This document shows, in pieces, positions 1 through 11,145 of a stretch of 64,000 nt of DNA (the stretch's first letter is position 1; the number at the start of each line of letters is the position of its first letter). The DNA comes from Podospora pseudocomata. Taxonomy: Eukaryota > Ascomycota > Sordariomycetes > Sordariales > Podosporaceae. Below the pieces are notes generated by a model, which was not told the origin of the DNA, did no database searches, and worked only from the letters and a program-made list of their open reading frames with translations. Position numbers and translations under genes: made by a program. The stretch covers positions 1,674,001-1,738,000 of the forward strand of contig NC_085890.1 of the NCBI RefSeq assembly GCF_035222375.1, in the 5' to 3' direction.

Positions 1-64
1 CTATCAAAGAGGCCTCTGTGAAGATCCCGCAATTATTGAGCCATGGTTCCGACTGGTTGCCAAC

Positions 65-1279
65 ATGCGTGCGAAATACGGTATCCTCGACTGCGACATC
101 TATAACTTCGACGAAACCGGCTTTATGATGGGCATGATACGTCCAGGGATGGTGGTTACGCGCTCCGATCGGGTCGGTAAACCAAAGGCTATTCAGCCGG
201 GTAATCGGGAATGGGCGACAGCGATTTGCACTGTCGCTGGCGACGGGTATGTGGTGCCGCCTTTCTTGGTGGTGAAGGGCCGTTTCCACCTCGCTAGCTG
301 GTACTCCGAACATCAGATACCTGACGACTGGGCCGTCGCAACAACAACCAACGGATGGACAGATAATAAGACTGCTCTGGAATGGCTGCAGCATTTTGAT
401 GAGCACACTAAACACCGTCGGAGGGGTGTATATCGGATGCTGGTGCTCGACGGCCATGAGAGCCATGTTAACGCCGAATTCGAGGACTATTGCAAGGAGA
501 ATAACATTGTCACCATTTGTCTGCCTTCCCATTCCTCGCATCTTACCTAGCCTCTCGATGTGGGTTGTTATAGCGTCCTAAAGAAGATGTACGGTGCTGA
601 AATCGAGCACTTCATCAAAGCCCGGATCACGCATATCACGAAGCCCGAGTTCTTCCTTGCGTTCAAAGCCGCCTTCAGCCGGACTTTCACCCAAGAAAAC
701 GTTCTCGGGGGTTTTCGGGGGTCTGGACTTATCCCCTACGACCCGCAGGCCGTCCTTTCGAAGCTAGATGTCAAGTTGCGGACACCAACCCCCCCTGGGA
801 CCCCTGATGGGCCACCAACACCTTGGGCCTTTAAGACGCCCAAGACTACCAACGAAGCCCTCTCGCAGTCTACCCTTATTAAAGCTCGGATTGCAAGACA
901 TCAGTCGAGCTCTCCGACTCCGATTTTAGCTGCTGTTGATCAGCTTTCGAAAGGAATACAGGTATTTTCCCATCGGGTGACCCTTTTACAAGCCGAGGTA
1001 CGGACACTTCAAGAGGCCAACGAAGCACTTTCCAAGCGTCGGAGGGCCAAACGGACGCATCTCCAAGACGGAGGTGCTATTAGTGGAAGCCAGGCCAGGG
1101 AGATAATGGCAGAGAAGGGTGTGGTTGAGGAGGGAGGGCATGTCGAGGAGGAAAATGAAGGGTCGTCAAAGAGGCGTCGGACGGGTTCGCGGCTCTGTGG
1201 CATCTGCCGCAAGGCTGGCCACAATGCAAGGACATGCCCAGAGGCTGGAGAAATACATAGTTCAAGCGATTCTGAGTAG
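65..1279 (+). pseudogene. DDE transposase, one in-frame stop
   Basis: This is the coding part of the element at the left edge. The two open stretches 65-550 and 560-1279 are in the same frame and separated only by one TAG codon. No frameshift was seen. The product would catalyse cut-and-paste transposition. The N-terminal helix-turn-helix DNA-binding region expected for the family must lie left of the window. The zinc knuckle at the C-terminus is shared by several fungal pogo-like families. The otherwise clean frame suggests a fairly recent copy that has lost activity. Confidence 0.8.
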
Positions 1280-1343
1280 TTTCAATTGATTGCATTGGTT
1301 TTTGGTGGACCTCTGGCAGTTTGGAATGATGATGTCTAGAAAA

Positions 1344-1376
1344 GTGCGCGGGTCAATGGGGTGCGCGGGTCAATGG
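1344..1376 (+). repeat. Two direct copies of a 16-bp unit
   Basis: The unit gtgcgcgggtcaatgg occurs at 1344-1359 and again at 1361-1376. It lies about 65 bases after the transposase stop, so it is most simply the subterminal or terminal repeat of that transposon. Confidence 0.6.
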
Positions 1377-1399
1377 TGGATCACGTTACCTTAAGTAAC

Positions 1400-2504
1400 G
1401 AGAAAGCTGCCTTGGGATTGATGGCTGAGTCAGACTGCCGGCGGAAACTCACCGTTCCGTGATGTGTTTACTGCAAATCTATTCAATGTCGTAGTAGGAT
1501 CTAGAGACATATGTGCAATCAACTTCCCCGTACATTATTCGTCCTTCTGTCTGGTCCTGTTTTCCCTTTACCGTTTGTTGGTCGCACAAACTTCGCTGTT
1601 GGTTCCACAAACTTTTACTATTGGACGCACAAACTCGAGCTAACCCGCCTAGAACTTCACACACTAAGAGAAGGTTTTATATAAAAGACCTGGCTCGGGT
1701 GGTTGGTGGCTCGCTAGATTTGATATCTCATGATGGTGATTCTAGCGAGGCAGAAGCTTGGACTCTCACGGTAAGATAGAGCACCTTGAAAACTCAATCG
1801 ACTGATGAGTGCGGGGAGGAGTCCGATTGGCTGCATTACGCAAGAAAAACATTCGAAGACAATTCAGTGGAGGTCTGCCAACGCTTCTTCACGTCCAAGG
1901 TCTTAGCCAGTCTATAGCCAGTTATTCGCGCGGTTGTGATGGAAAACAACATTATGTAACCATTGATGTTGAACAGATTGGTTGATGATCCATCATCAAG
2001 GAGGTGGTGGTGTCGTATTATGAGCGGAATGTTCACCGCCACCATGTTAATAAATGTCCTTGGGTTACTGCCACAGTGCCAACTTGAAAGTGAATTACTT
2101 GTCTGCAGATAGAGGTTGAACAGACATCGTATCTGAAGTGGCTGAATACAGATGACTAGACAGCCGGAAAGATTGAGTTTTCTTTGGTGAAATTTTGGAG
2201 GTCATGATTAGAGGGGAATCCACCACCCAGTCTATACAGGTAGAATGCGCCTGTTGATCAGGCATAGTCACGGCATGACCCCTGTGCCGCTTCCCTGTAC
2301 CAGACCACTTTGCAATATCATCACCACCATCAACAACACTGCATATTGTCTTTCGATCATCGAGGCAGAGCAACTCACGGCCCCCTGCCAGGGTATCATG
2401 AAGCAACCTCGCCCACGACCGTTCGGTGTCCGTGACTCGGAAGTTGCACGAGGTGTTGAGGACAACGATCCTCTCTCGTCGTCCGAGACCACGACCAAAA
2501 CAAG
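1400..2504. other. Spacer without a supported gene
   Basis: Only short random reading frames are present on either strand. A TATATAAAA-like stretch near 1678-1686 has no convincing coding region downstream. Confidence 0.5.
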
Positions 2505-2511
2505 TATAAAA
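2505..2511 (+). promoter_or_regulatory. TATA box of the secreted protein gene at 2627
   Basis: TATAAAA lies about 120 bases before the ATG and is followed by a CT-rich tract, a common arrangement for highly expressed fungal genes. Confidence 0.5.
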
Positions 2512-2626
2512 CCCCATCCTCTCCCCATCTCCCTTCCCCGGTGATCACCATCATCAACTCACTCTCAACTCCAACTCTCAACACAAATCCACAACTTCAA
2601 AACCACACAACCCCCCAACCGCCAAA

Positions 2627-3030
2627 ATGCAGTTCACCAACAACCTTCTCGCCCTCCTCACCCTCCTCCCTCTTACCCTCGCCGCCCCCGAGAGTCAGCT
2701 CGAGGCCAAGTTCGAGTCCGGCGTCAGCATCCTCGGCACCGCCGTCGTGACCACCTACTCCGGCGACGCCTGCAACGGCAGCAACGAGCAGGCCACCGTC
2801 ACCAACGGCGGCTACCGCTGCTTTGCCGTTTCCAACAAGCGGTCTATTGGCTATAGCGGCTCTGGGTAAGTCTTTTATCTGTTTACATCGCTCCAGAAGA
2901 TGAGCTGACAGAATTGATAAGCTGCACCGTCACGACCTGGAGCGGCAACAACTGCCGTGGTTCCAGCTTCGTCGCCACCCGCGCAGGCTGCTACAGTGTC
3001 TTGTATGGCTCTGTTTCTATCCAGTGCTAG
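2627..3030 (+). CDS. Small secreted cysteine-containing protein
   Basis: There are two exons, 2627-2865 and 2922-3030, with one 56-nt intron (gtaagt...gataag). The spliced protein has 115 residues. It starts with a signal peptide (MQFTNNLLALLTLLPLTLA, cut after about residue 19). The mature part is rich in Ser/Thr/Gly and has six cysteines, including CTVTTWSGNNC and a final IQC, which could form three disulphides. The family is not recognised. Secretion, small size and even cysteine number make an effector-like or cell-wall role possible, but this is inference. The ATG is the first one after the TATA box and has a good context (CCAAAATG). Confidence 0.8.
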
Positions 3031-3341
3031 AGATAGTGCTGTGATTGTGGGATGAGATAGGGGGTGGAATGATGGACTGTTTTGGTGACAAGTCTAGGTA
3101 GATTGTTGGGATGAGGTGGCGTGAAGTCGGAGGGTTGTCCTTTCGCATTCTCACTGGAGTTCTCCGGCTCAAAGTCTTACGCCATGAACTGTATAGTTTA
3201 GGTAGGAAGGTAACTGAGAGTGAATACACGGTTGAATGGACGCGGAAAATATCCCGACTTGCCTTAGGAAGTGAAATTGTCTAGAAATAAGAGGTGCTCT
3301 TCCTGAAGAGCAACCTAGCTTATAAGTTATGTTGTGTTTGT

Positions 3342-5529
3342 TCAGGTGAGCTTGTAGTCGGTGACATGAGGAGTCAACAGTCGTTGAAACTCAGCCCCCA
3401 AGAAAGCTTGCTTTGTCCTTGGCAACAGAACCATACCCACTCGGCGAAAGACATTTTCCTGCCTGCCCGTGATGGGCGCAAGACATAGCATTGCGCAGGA
3501 CAACTGCTTGTTCTTCTCCTGTAGCTTGAAGGGGTAGCTTCCTACAAGCGCAAGATGGCTCACCCTTTCCGCATCTGGGTCCCCGTCACCATGATCCAGA
3601 GACGCACCTCCCACCATGAAAGAAAGCTGTGTGTCGATCGGGACATATACCACCTCCTCCTCATTTTCGTCATATGTGACAACCTCTCGCTTCACGGGAA
3701 TTAAAGGTCCCCTTAACGTCACTGTTCCTCCTCCTTGCCCAAACACCGCCGCTGGCGGAGGCTCTTTGACTTCGAAATCGAGCAGCTCAACCCATAATTT
3801 TGGATCGACCCCGTACCATACCCAACTGATGAAACTGACAGGTCTTCCACAGGAGGGCCACGCCCATGAGGGAAACAGATCCGGATATATCTGTTCCGAG
3901 ACAGGTTCTCCAGAGACATGCCACAAGAGCAGGTCCGGTAAAAGCGATAACCAGCACCCAAAGAAATATTCGTCCCTTTTGTAAATGGTCGGCCACCTCC
4001 GTTGCAAAGCCACAGCAATACCCTCCAAGGCCGCGACTCTATCGCCGAACTGCGTGAGTAGCCGGCCCGAGTAGGTTGCAACTATATCAGACCACAGGTA
4101 CGAGTACGTTTTGCTGAGTTCAGCCTCGGAGAACAGCTTGTTTACCGACATGTGATTGATGCCGTATCTCCGAGTAAACACACGGTCCCCTGCCTTTGTC
4201 TTGATGTGTGGACTGGGATTCCTGCATTCGCATTGCACCTCGGTGGCACACGTCCATGACATTTCTCCTTTTCCAATATACAGCGATCTCTTGGCCAAGA
4301 ATCGTTCCTGAAATGTCCATCCACGTTCCTCAACAACGTTGAGGGCGTCTGTGGGATCTTGATCAAAGGTTTCGTGTGCCCAGTGTCCCGGTAGAGATCG
4401 GCACCGCTCGTGCTCCATTTGCTCCACAACAATCGTTTCTCTGTAATCAGATGATTCGTTGTCGTTATTGGCATACCGGGAAAAGTCCAACCCTATTATC
4501 TTTGGTGGAGAGGGCTGCATCTCGGGTGGCCCAAGCGGGCAGCCCTCAAGCGAGCCTGAAGAGCCAGCAGCAGACAGAACAAGAAGTGCGCCGGAGTAAA
4601 TGTCGGCCATCTGAGGAATCTGTGCCATTTTGTCGCGTGGATCATCCTGGATGATGCAAAGGGCGTCGACCCATAGATAACGCTGGCAAAGGTGTTTACA
4701 GGCAATGACTGCGTCTCTGATGGTGGAAGGAAGTGACAGCATCGGGATTCCGGCTGCATGTTGGTTGAGGTTGGCGGTGTTGGTGCAAAGGTTCCCTTGT
4801 TTGCCCCAGCAGTAGCTGAGGGCGACATACCCCGTCCGTGGATGAAGTTCTTGATGCTGCGTATTTACTAAGCGGATGTGTTCGACATCTGAAATATCCA
4901 ACAGTCGCCTCGGCAATAGATACTCTGCATCGTGTTCATTACAAGCCTCGTGTGATGTGACACATTCTGAAAGCCATTCTTTGGCGAGGGCAAAACGATG
5001 TTCGGCAGTTGTCCTGATGGGGCGGAAATTGACATGGGTAGCTTTATGTGCTATCGGCAGGCCTACTATGGGGTCCAACAAGGGTCGTTCACCCTTGTAC
5101 CTGTCTATAGACGCTCGTTTCAGCAACTGAATGGTTTCTGTAGTCTTGATCGAACATGTCTTAGTAGCACTCACCACCAATTTCATAAATCTTATATCCC
5201 GGTGCTGTCTCAAAGGTGTCTCCTGGCCTGATGATCCCAATTTCGAGCGTGTTGTCATGCCAGATACTTCCTACCAGGACAGTGCTGGCACTCCTGAGAT
5301 CTGTGATATAATTCAGAATTTGTCCCAAGGCCCAGCACCGCGAACATTGGGCAGCGGATTTCAAAACCGTCGATAATTGGACCTGCTTATCATAGACATC
5401 GCCAAATAGTTCTTTGCAATGTGGGCATTGCTCCCAGGCTTTTGGGCTGCCGCTTAACTGCAGACCGGGTGTCGTTGTTTTTCGCTTCAGACGAAGCCGC
5501 AGCTTCAAGAACCGTGGAAAGCATCCCAT
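3342..5529 (-). CDS. HET-domain (heterokaryon incompatibility) protein
   Basis: The protein has about 705 residues in two exons, 5529-5175 and 5104-3342. The 70-nt intron starts GTGAGT and ends CTATAG; a 37-nt alternative ending at ACTACAG also keeps the frame. The N-terminal part has a zinc-like CPHCKELFG...CSRC pattern (about residues 35-65), usual before HET domains. The HET domain (PF06985) begins near residue 211 with YVALSYCWG and continues with LPSTIRDAV and YLWVDALCIIQDD. It is followed by the WTFQERFL motif. HET proteins trigger cell death when genetically different hyphae fuse, so this is a candidate incompatibility or immunity gene. No NACHT or repeat domain follows, so it is of the stand-alone HET type. 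Confidence 0.88.
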
Positions 5530-5862
5530 AGCTATTGACTGAATCTTGAAAGAGGTGAAAGAGTTGTTGAGTTGTGGATGAAAGGGCTAGTCGGTTGGGC
5601 TGAATTGCGGTGCTCTCCGCTCTGTTAGGTCACAAAACTTCCCGACCTTTCTCCGATCCACTCAGAGACTAAAATCGTGTTGCCCACTCACCCAACATCA
5701 ACATCAACTTTCCACTTCCTACCAATTGGTATATCTGGGCCAACTGTTGACCTTTCAAGCTTGTGCAATCTTGCACACCTAGAAATAGCGCGACTCAGTG
5801 ACGTGACTGCATCGCAATGCGTGCTCGCTTGCCATGAATATATATTGCAAGAATCCAACCCC

Positions 5863-6699
5863 CTAAAGCCTCTCAAACTCCCCAGGCAACTTCTCCCCCT
5901 CAACCCAAGCCCTCACCCCTCCCGCAAACAACTCCGGAAATTGCATATCCCACCCATGCACCCCCTCCCTCAACATAAACCCTCCCGACCCATCCTCAGG
6001 CCACCCCCCCCCTCGGTCTGTTCTCCTGCTCCTCAACGCCTCCGCCGTCCTAACCACCATACCAACATCATCCCCTTTAGCTCCCGCAACATGCAAAGTC
6101 CTCACTTCCAACCTCCTCACATCATCCAAGCCAAACTCCAATATCCAAGGAAACATATCGTGCACCACCTCCCAAGTGATATTCCCCTTCATCTCCTCTA
6201 TCAACTCAATATCCAGCTTCAACCCAAGCAACGAAGCCTGCCATTGATACAACCAACTCGGTACCCACCCTACCATCATCTTCATAGTGTAGTAAGTCAA
6301 TCCCGGCCATTGCGCCATGAATAACCGTGCCCCGCTCGGGGGAGCAGCACCTGTCACAAAAAGAGAGAGGACTAGGTCGGGTTGGTCCAAGGCGAGGCAT
6401 TGGGCTATGTATCCGCCCATTGAAACACCGACAACATGGGCCTTGCCGCCGTGGGCGTGTGAGCGGATGAGTTGCGCGACGTGCTGGGCTGAGTGGTCGG
6501 TGGTGCCTGGTTTGATGTGGCGGGAGGCGGAATGGAGTGGTAGGTCAGGGACGAGGAGGTGGAAGTCCGAGAGGTGGGGGAGGATGAGGGCGAATTCAAG
6601 ACGGCAGGTGAAGCCGCCGTGGAGGAGGATGATTGTGGCGGGCTTATCGTCGTTCCACGACGTGAAGGATAGCGACGTTGTGGGGGGAGGTGGGGTCAT
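5863..6699 (-). CDS. Alpha/beta hydrolase
   Basis: This is a single-exon gene for 278 residues. The oxyanion-hole HGG is at residues 27-29, the nucleophile elbow GVSMGG has Ser93, and a late GVHGWDMQ gives the likely catalytic His near residue 250. No signal peptide is seen, so the enzyme is probably cytosolic. The substrate cannot be told from the sequence; small-ester or C-C hydrolases of this fold are equally possible. The gene converges on nothing obvious and is transcribed in the same direction as the HET gene to its left. Confidence 0.85.
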   Translation of the reverse strand: MTPPPPTTSLSFTSWNDDKPATIILLHGGFTCRLEFALILPHLSDFHLLVPDLPLHSASRHIKPGTTDHSAQHVAQLIRSHAHGGKAHVVGVSMGGYIAQCLALDQPDLVLSLFVTGAAPPSGARLFMAQWPGLTYYTMKMMVGWVPSWLYQWQASLLGLKLDIELIEEMKGNITWEVVHDMFPWILEFGLDDVRRLEVRTLHVAGAKGDDVGMVVRTAEALRSRRTDRGGGWPEDGSGGFMLREGVHGWDMQFPELFAGGVRAWVEGEKLPGEFERL

Positions 6700-7102
6700 G
6701 GTGAAGGATGTGAAGCTGGAGTGTTTTTGAGGCTGGAATAGAAAGTGAATTTTGAGTGTAAAGTTGATTTGGCAGAAAGAGAAATAATTAACTCGGATTC
6801 AAGTCTAGGCCGAGCGGCCCGTGCGACCGATTGGCTCCGTCTCCATCTATGATAGGCATGCATTTCGAACCCTTCGTCTGGGTCATTGCGAAAAACCCTC
6901 TTCCTCACCATCACAGCACCAATCTTTGAGATTGAGACTCAATTCCCCAAAGAGAGCCCCAGAATGCGCTGCAAAAGACCCGAAACCCCCCCAGACTCCT
7001 CCTCCTCTTCCGTTTCCGGAGATCCTGCAGCTTGCAGTCAGCAACTTCCTCCCTGTGCCAGCATCGATCAAAGGCCAACTTACGCCCAATAACATCAAAC
7101 TT

Positions 7103-7585
7103 CTACTTGGTCTTTCCTGGATCAGTCGCGCGAGCCGGGATCCCATGCAAACAAATGTACGCCCCTCGCTTGTGAGATTCTTGCACTTTTGAACCGATCC
7201 TGCTTCCAAGACCAAACCGATCGACAAGCGTGCTAAGCTTGAAAAAGTGGACATCTGTGAGCGTTGACGTGTCGATGGTCAGAATAAACCAGTCGTCTTC
7301 ATCTGGCTCGCTTCTGCCCCATTTTTCCAAACAGAGTGCCCATCTTTCGGCGTGCTGCTCGACCGAAAAGAACGTTATGAAAGGTGTCGGGCGCCTGCTA
7401 CTCCAGTCGAAGTGATCCGCAACGGCGTCTTTGAAGAGTTGAGTAGCTCTGATTCTCGCGAATTGCGTGGTTGTGTCCCGGGCTTTGAGTCCACTGGTCT
7501 TGTTGTACAGTCCTGTATTTCCTCGGTATTGCACCCGGTAAAGATAACGCGGGAGGTCGCCGGGTGGGTGTCGATATGTATCCAT
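7103..7585 (-). CDS. DUF7587-type protein, copy 1
   Basis: This is a single-exon protein of 160 residues if started at MDTYRH (7585). An in-frame ATG at 7681 would add 32 residues. The later start is preferred because the paralogue at 20.9 kb begins with the matching MELYRC. Shared motifs are the YLYRVQY start, FDW followed by TPFI and FS, a middle A..WA stretch, a W.LF/ILTIDT strand, and the GAYICLHSIP-like end (here GAYICLHGIP). I recall these features from the fungal DUF7587 family, which has no established function. The protein lacks signal peptide and membrane segments and so is probably intracellular. Confidence 0.65.
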   Translation of the reverse strand: MDTYRHPPGDLPRYLYRVQYRGNTGLYNKTSGLKARDTTTQFARIRATQLFKDAVADHFDWSSRRPTPFITFFSVEQHAERWALCLEKWGRSEPDEDDWFILTIDTSTLTDVHFFKLSTLVDRFGLGSRIGSKVQESHKRGAYICLHGIPARATDPGKTK

Positions 7586-7681
7586 TGTTGATGTGCTCTC
7601 GACACTTTCTCGCCAAGCGGAAATTTCCTTGGATAACTCAGGTGCCAGTAAGTAGTTGTCGAAGGGGAACGCCCCTGGCAT

Positions 7682-9484
7682 TTAAGCCTTTGATCGTCGG
7701 GGGATTCAATGTCGAAACCTCACCTGATAAGATGCGCAGTTTAACTAGCGAAGGATAAATAGTTGTGTGACTCAGCAGAGCCCCACGCACATGGTTGGTC
7801 GAGAGAGACACACATCGATGTACCTAAATTAGCTAACCCAACAAACTCGGGGCCAGATAACAGAAAGAGAAGGTGTTGCGATGGTCTAGTGGTCGCAGCC
7901 TCCTCAGCCCAGAGCCTTTGCCTGGCTCAGTCTGGTGGTTGCTTGGCTTGGCCCAGCTTCGTGACAAGGCTGTGACGGCGACCTAAAAGGGGATAACATT
8001 AGTTCCAGGGCTCTCCGAGCTGAGAGCCAAGGCAATAGCAGTCTGCAGCCAGAACCACTGCCTTTTCCCTCACTACCACCACCACTTACCAATACTACGT
8101 ATTGCCCACACTTCGATGCCTTCCATACATCCCACTCTCAATTGTGGTCGGGTACTTGGGAAGGTCAAGCGGGAATGGGTGATGTGTGGAGTTGCTGTTT
8201 GGAAAGGTCGGATGGAATGCTGTGGGTTGCTACTGATGTGGGTTATATTTCGATCAGATCTCCAGCCGGCCAGGCAGTGCTGTCCATGGAGAAAGGGTGA
8301 AGGTAAGATAAATAACAGCCTCATTCCTTGCCAAGTTGGTAGGCACTCAGATCGCTTCCATGGCGAGCTTTTCCCTCTTGAACTTTTGGCTTCGAAGCAG
8401 GTTGTTGGCCTTGTAGCGGGGCGAACAGTGATGGTTTGGTAACAGCATTATGAACCACATTACCTCATCTTCAAACTTCTTGATCTATCTACAATATTAT
8501 GCTGCGGGCTGCAAATTCTGTTGCATTCTAAGACACTTCTACCTGTTTCAAACTGGGCAGATTTTGAGTACCCAAATAGCCAAGTTTGCGAACGTGGATG
8601 GCTACCTACGGACCTATAACATGGCCAGACTGGCTGGGTGTGGTGCTCCATGCGCCTGCCTTTTGGTCAGACCCACACTCTGGTTGCTCTTTACGGCTTT
8701 GTTGTGTTTCTATAGCTTTTTCGTTCTGTTAGATTTTATCACCATCACCACTTTTGTCGTCGTATTTTGCCTCATTTTTGGTGCCAGTGACCCTGTCCCA
8801 GAACTAGGCCTACCCTATGCGAAGCATGGGGCTACACGGCCAATGATTTCGTAGGCTTAGCGAGCAACATAAAGGTTAGCAACGCATAAACCCGAACGGA
8901 TTTCAAGACCACATCCATCACCGAATGGCCGAACAGGCAGCGTTAATGTTAATGGTATTGCTAAGCTACCTAGGTATGAGAGGCTAACCTATGTCGGTAG
9001 ATAGATCGAAACGAGACCCCTACAATTCAAGATGAAATCTCCGTCGGGCTTTCATATCACTGTGAAAAATCAAAGGGCTCACAATTCCACATTCTTAGTG
9101 TCTGTAGAAAAACGAGGGGAGGCAAAGGCTTCCACACTTGGCAACGGAGACATACCCAAAAGGGAGGCCTATCCTTGGGAAGATCTCACAGTTATCCAAG
9201 CTAGCTGGCAGATAAGAAAACCTCGTTCATCATACCTTCCTAAAGAGGGACCGAGTGAAGAAGGAACAACGCGGAGATTTACCTAGGGAAGAGATCTTCG
9301 CACCGCTAGGTGGATGCGAGGGTTCAAGCAGAAGTCAGTGACTGCCTACCTAAGTTGACCACAACTCCCAATAGCAACTTCCTTTCTCTTCACCCGTCAG
9401 CTTCTCTCAATCTTACTTCTTCGAGCTGATCCTTACCCACTACCTCACTGAGAACAATTCAGTCCATCGATAGCACCGTCCATC
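7682..9484. other. Long spacer, no supported gene
   Basis: Reading frames here are short and show no recognisable motif or codon pattern. A tRNA A-box-like string near 7880 lacks a matching B box. Confidence 0.5.
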
Positions 9485-10046
9485 ATGGTAGGCGCCCTTC
9501 TTTCGTATTACACCGATGAGTAGGTACTGACAACTCGATCAACAGAAGCTCACCCTCGCCGCCCCCATCTTTGCCGCCCTCACCGGCATCCAAGGCGTCG
9601 TCTCAGCCCTGGCGGCAAACTCCACCTCTGAGGCCCCCGATGCGATTGACTTCCTCTTCAAAAGACAAAGCAACTTGAGAGGCGAGTGGGACTGCCAGTT
9701 TGTCAACGCGGGCTGAAACCATGCAGCTCTCCGGGCCGACCACCAGGCATTCAACAGTGTCTTTGGCGATGCCCGCCTTACAGCGGCGGCGGGATAGTGC
9801 TACGTCGGCAGGTGCAACGGACGCGACTTTACATGGTGCAACACGTCTGCTACCAAACGGACCGAGGTTTCCAACCAGCGAAACATTGTCGCCGACACCA
9901 ATCCCGGCACCGGGAAGAACTGCATGTATGACGACGGGTCTATTCATGTGGGATACTGGTGGGGGGCAGCAGGAAGAGCTCAGGTATACCAAAGCGGATA
10001 TTCGGAGATGCTAGATGAAGACGGGAAAGGCGTCGGTTGGCAGTGA
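9485..10046 (+). pseudogene. Broken small secreted protein gene
   Basis: The ATG at 9485 is followed at once by an intron of about 56 nt (GTAGGC...CAACAG). The next exon encodes a clear signal peptide, a short propeptide ending in a KR site, and a cysteine-containing mature part. The reading frame stays recognisable to about 10046 but is interrupted about twice by stop codons, so no full product is expected. The mature part has WC and W-rich stretches and is not a family I recognise. The interruptions are of the C-to-T type, which points to RIP or simple decay. Confidence 0.55.
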
Positions 10047-11145
10047 TGTGGGAGTTTGATGATGAAGATTTTTTGATGTTGGTAGTCAAGGTCGTAACAA
10101 AGTATGTTATACAAGACTTTGTTCAGTAATTTCGTTCATTGATTATCTGTGAAATGACACACATGGTCCAATGTCACAACTTGCAGCCTGTTAATTACTG
10201 CACAACTTCACTGAAGGAAGCTTCTGGCAATCACATCAACACTGAAACTTTTGCTTCAACGCCCCACTACATAATATTAGACGTTGTCAAAAAGCTTGAG
10301 CCTATTGGCTCTGCACTGCAGTATAAAATCGCTGCCGCCTTTCTCACTTCATGCAACCTCTTCTTCTTCTGGTCTTCAGTAGGTATCATTGTACAGGTAA
10401 GGTACGTACTCCTTCCAACGTCGCTCCCCATCAAAACATCTTATCCCCTTATACTCAAAAAGAAGTGCGTCCTCAGAATCCAATTTCTTATCATGGAAAA
10501 AGAAAAAAAAATCTTCTGACGGCGTTCGAACTGTCGTACTTAGAAGCAAGCGTGCATGCCTTGAGTATTTCATCATTGTACACATCAAACCATTTGGCCG
10601 GTTTCGTTGAACTGGATTGAGTTTATATGGGAGCCAAAGAACTTGTGGGCAAATCTGGTGATATTGGTGATGCCTACTGGAAAAGAACTGGGAAAGGAAG
10701 GAAAAGGCCGTGGCTCAGGCTGCAAGAAGAAGAGCAAGGCAGTGAGTGAATGGTCAGTGCCCACGCCGCACAGTTTAAATGTGTTCTTGGCTCCTTCCTG
10801 GGGCAGGAGCGAACGTAGAAAGATGATCATGGGGGCGGAAGGGGCGGTGGTTTTCAAGGGGCAGGTGGGAGGCGACCATGTCAGCCGAAGCTTAATCGAG
10901 GAAGGAGGGACTGGGGAGCAGTGAAGTAACTTGACGGTGATGATTACCAAAAGCATTGTCAAAAAACTTGCTGGAAGCGACATCAGCTTTGGGGTTGATA
11001 GAGATCTCACAAAGGATTTGCTGGATCGGGGTCTGTCACTTTCTGCAGTTGCTGGAAGGTTGATTACATTGAAGTTATCAAATAAATCGGATGAAAAACC
11101 AACAACAAACACACTCGCCCTCCTCTCTTCAAGTCTTCCCAGAAC
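10047..11145. other. Spacer between broken secreted gene and tyrosinase
   Basis: A minus-strand open stretch at 10585-11112 lies downstream of the tyrosinase stop. It has no motif, and its composition looks non-coding. Nothing else was seen. Confidence 0.45.

Larger units (their letters stand above)
1..1380 (+). mobile_element. pogo/Tc1-type DNA transposon, right part
   Basis: The transposase frame runs from before the left edge to 1279 and is broken once by an in-frame TAG at 548-550. The DDE-type catalytic core is visible: NFDETGF (first Asp), VLDGHESHV (second Asp) and PLDVGCY (third Asp, directly after the stop). The C-terminal part carries a coiled, basic stretch and a CCHC zinc knuckle (CGICRKAGHNARTC, about 1197-1238). 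This layout is typical of fungal pogo/Fot1-like transposases. The TAG is what a C-to-T change in CAG would give, as expected from RIP. At 1344-1376 a 16-base unit (gtgcgcgggtcaatgg) occurs twice in direct orientation, probably subterminal repeats near the right end of the element. The left end lies outside the window, so terminal inverted repeats and target duplication cannot be confirmed. Confidence 0.85.

Noticed and set aside
5677-6324. Plus-strand open frame of 215 codons opposite the alpha/beta hydrolase
   Set aside because: Shadow of the hydrolase gene with Pro/Ser/His-biased composition.
7878-7960. tRNA-like A box (gatggtctagtggtcgcagcc)
   Set aside because: There is no B box (ggttcgaatcc-like) and no acceptor stem pairing within the next 80 bases.
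10585-11112. Minus-strand open frame of 175 codons downstream of tyrosinase
   Set aside because: No motif, no splice partner with the tyrosinase stop, Ser/Pro/Phe-biased composition. A small unknown gene cannot be fully excluded.
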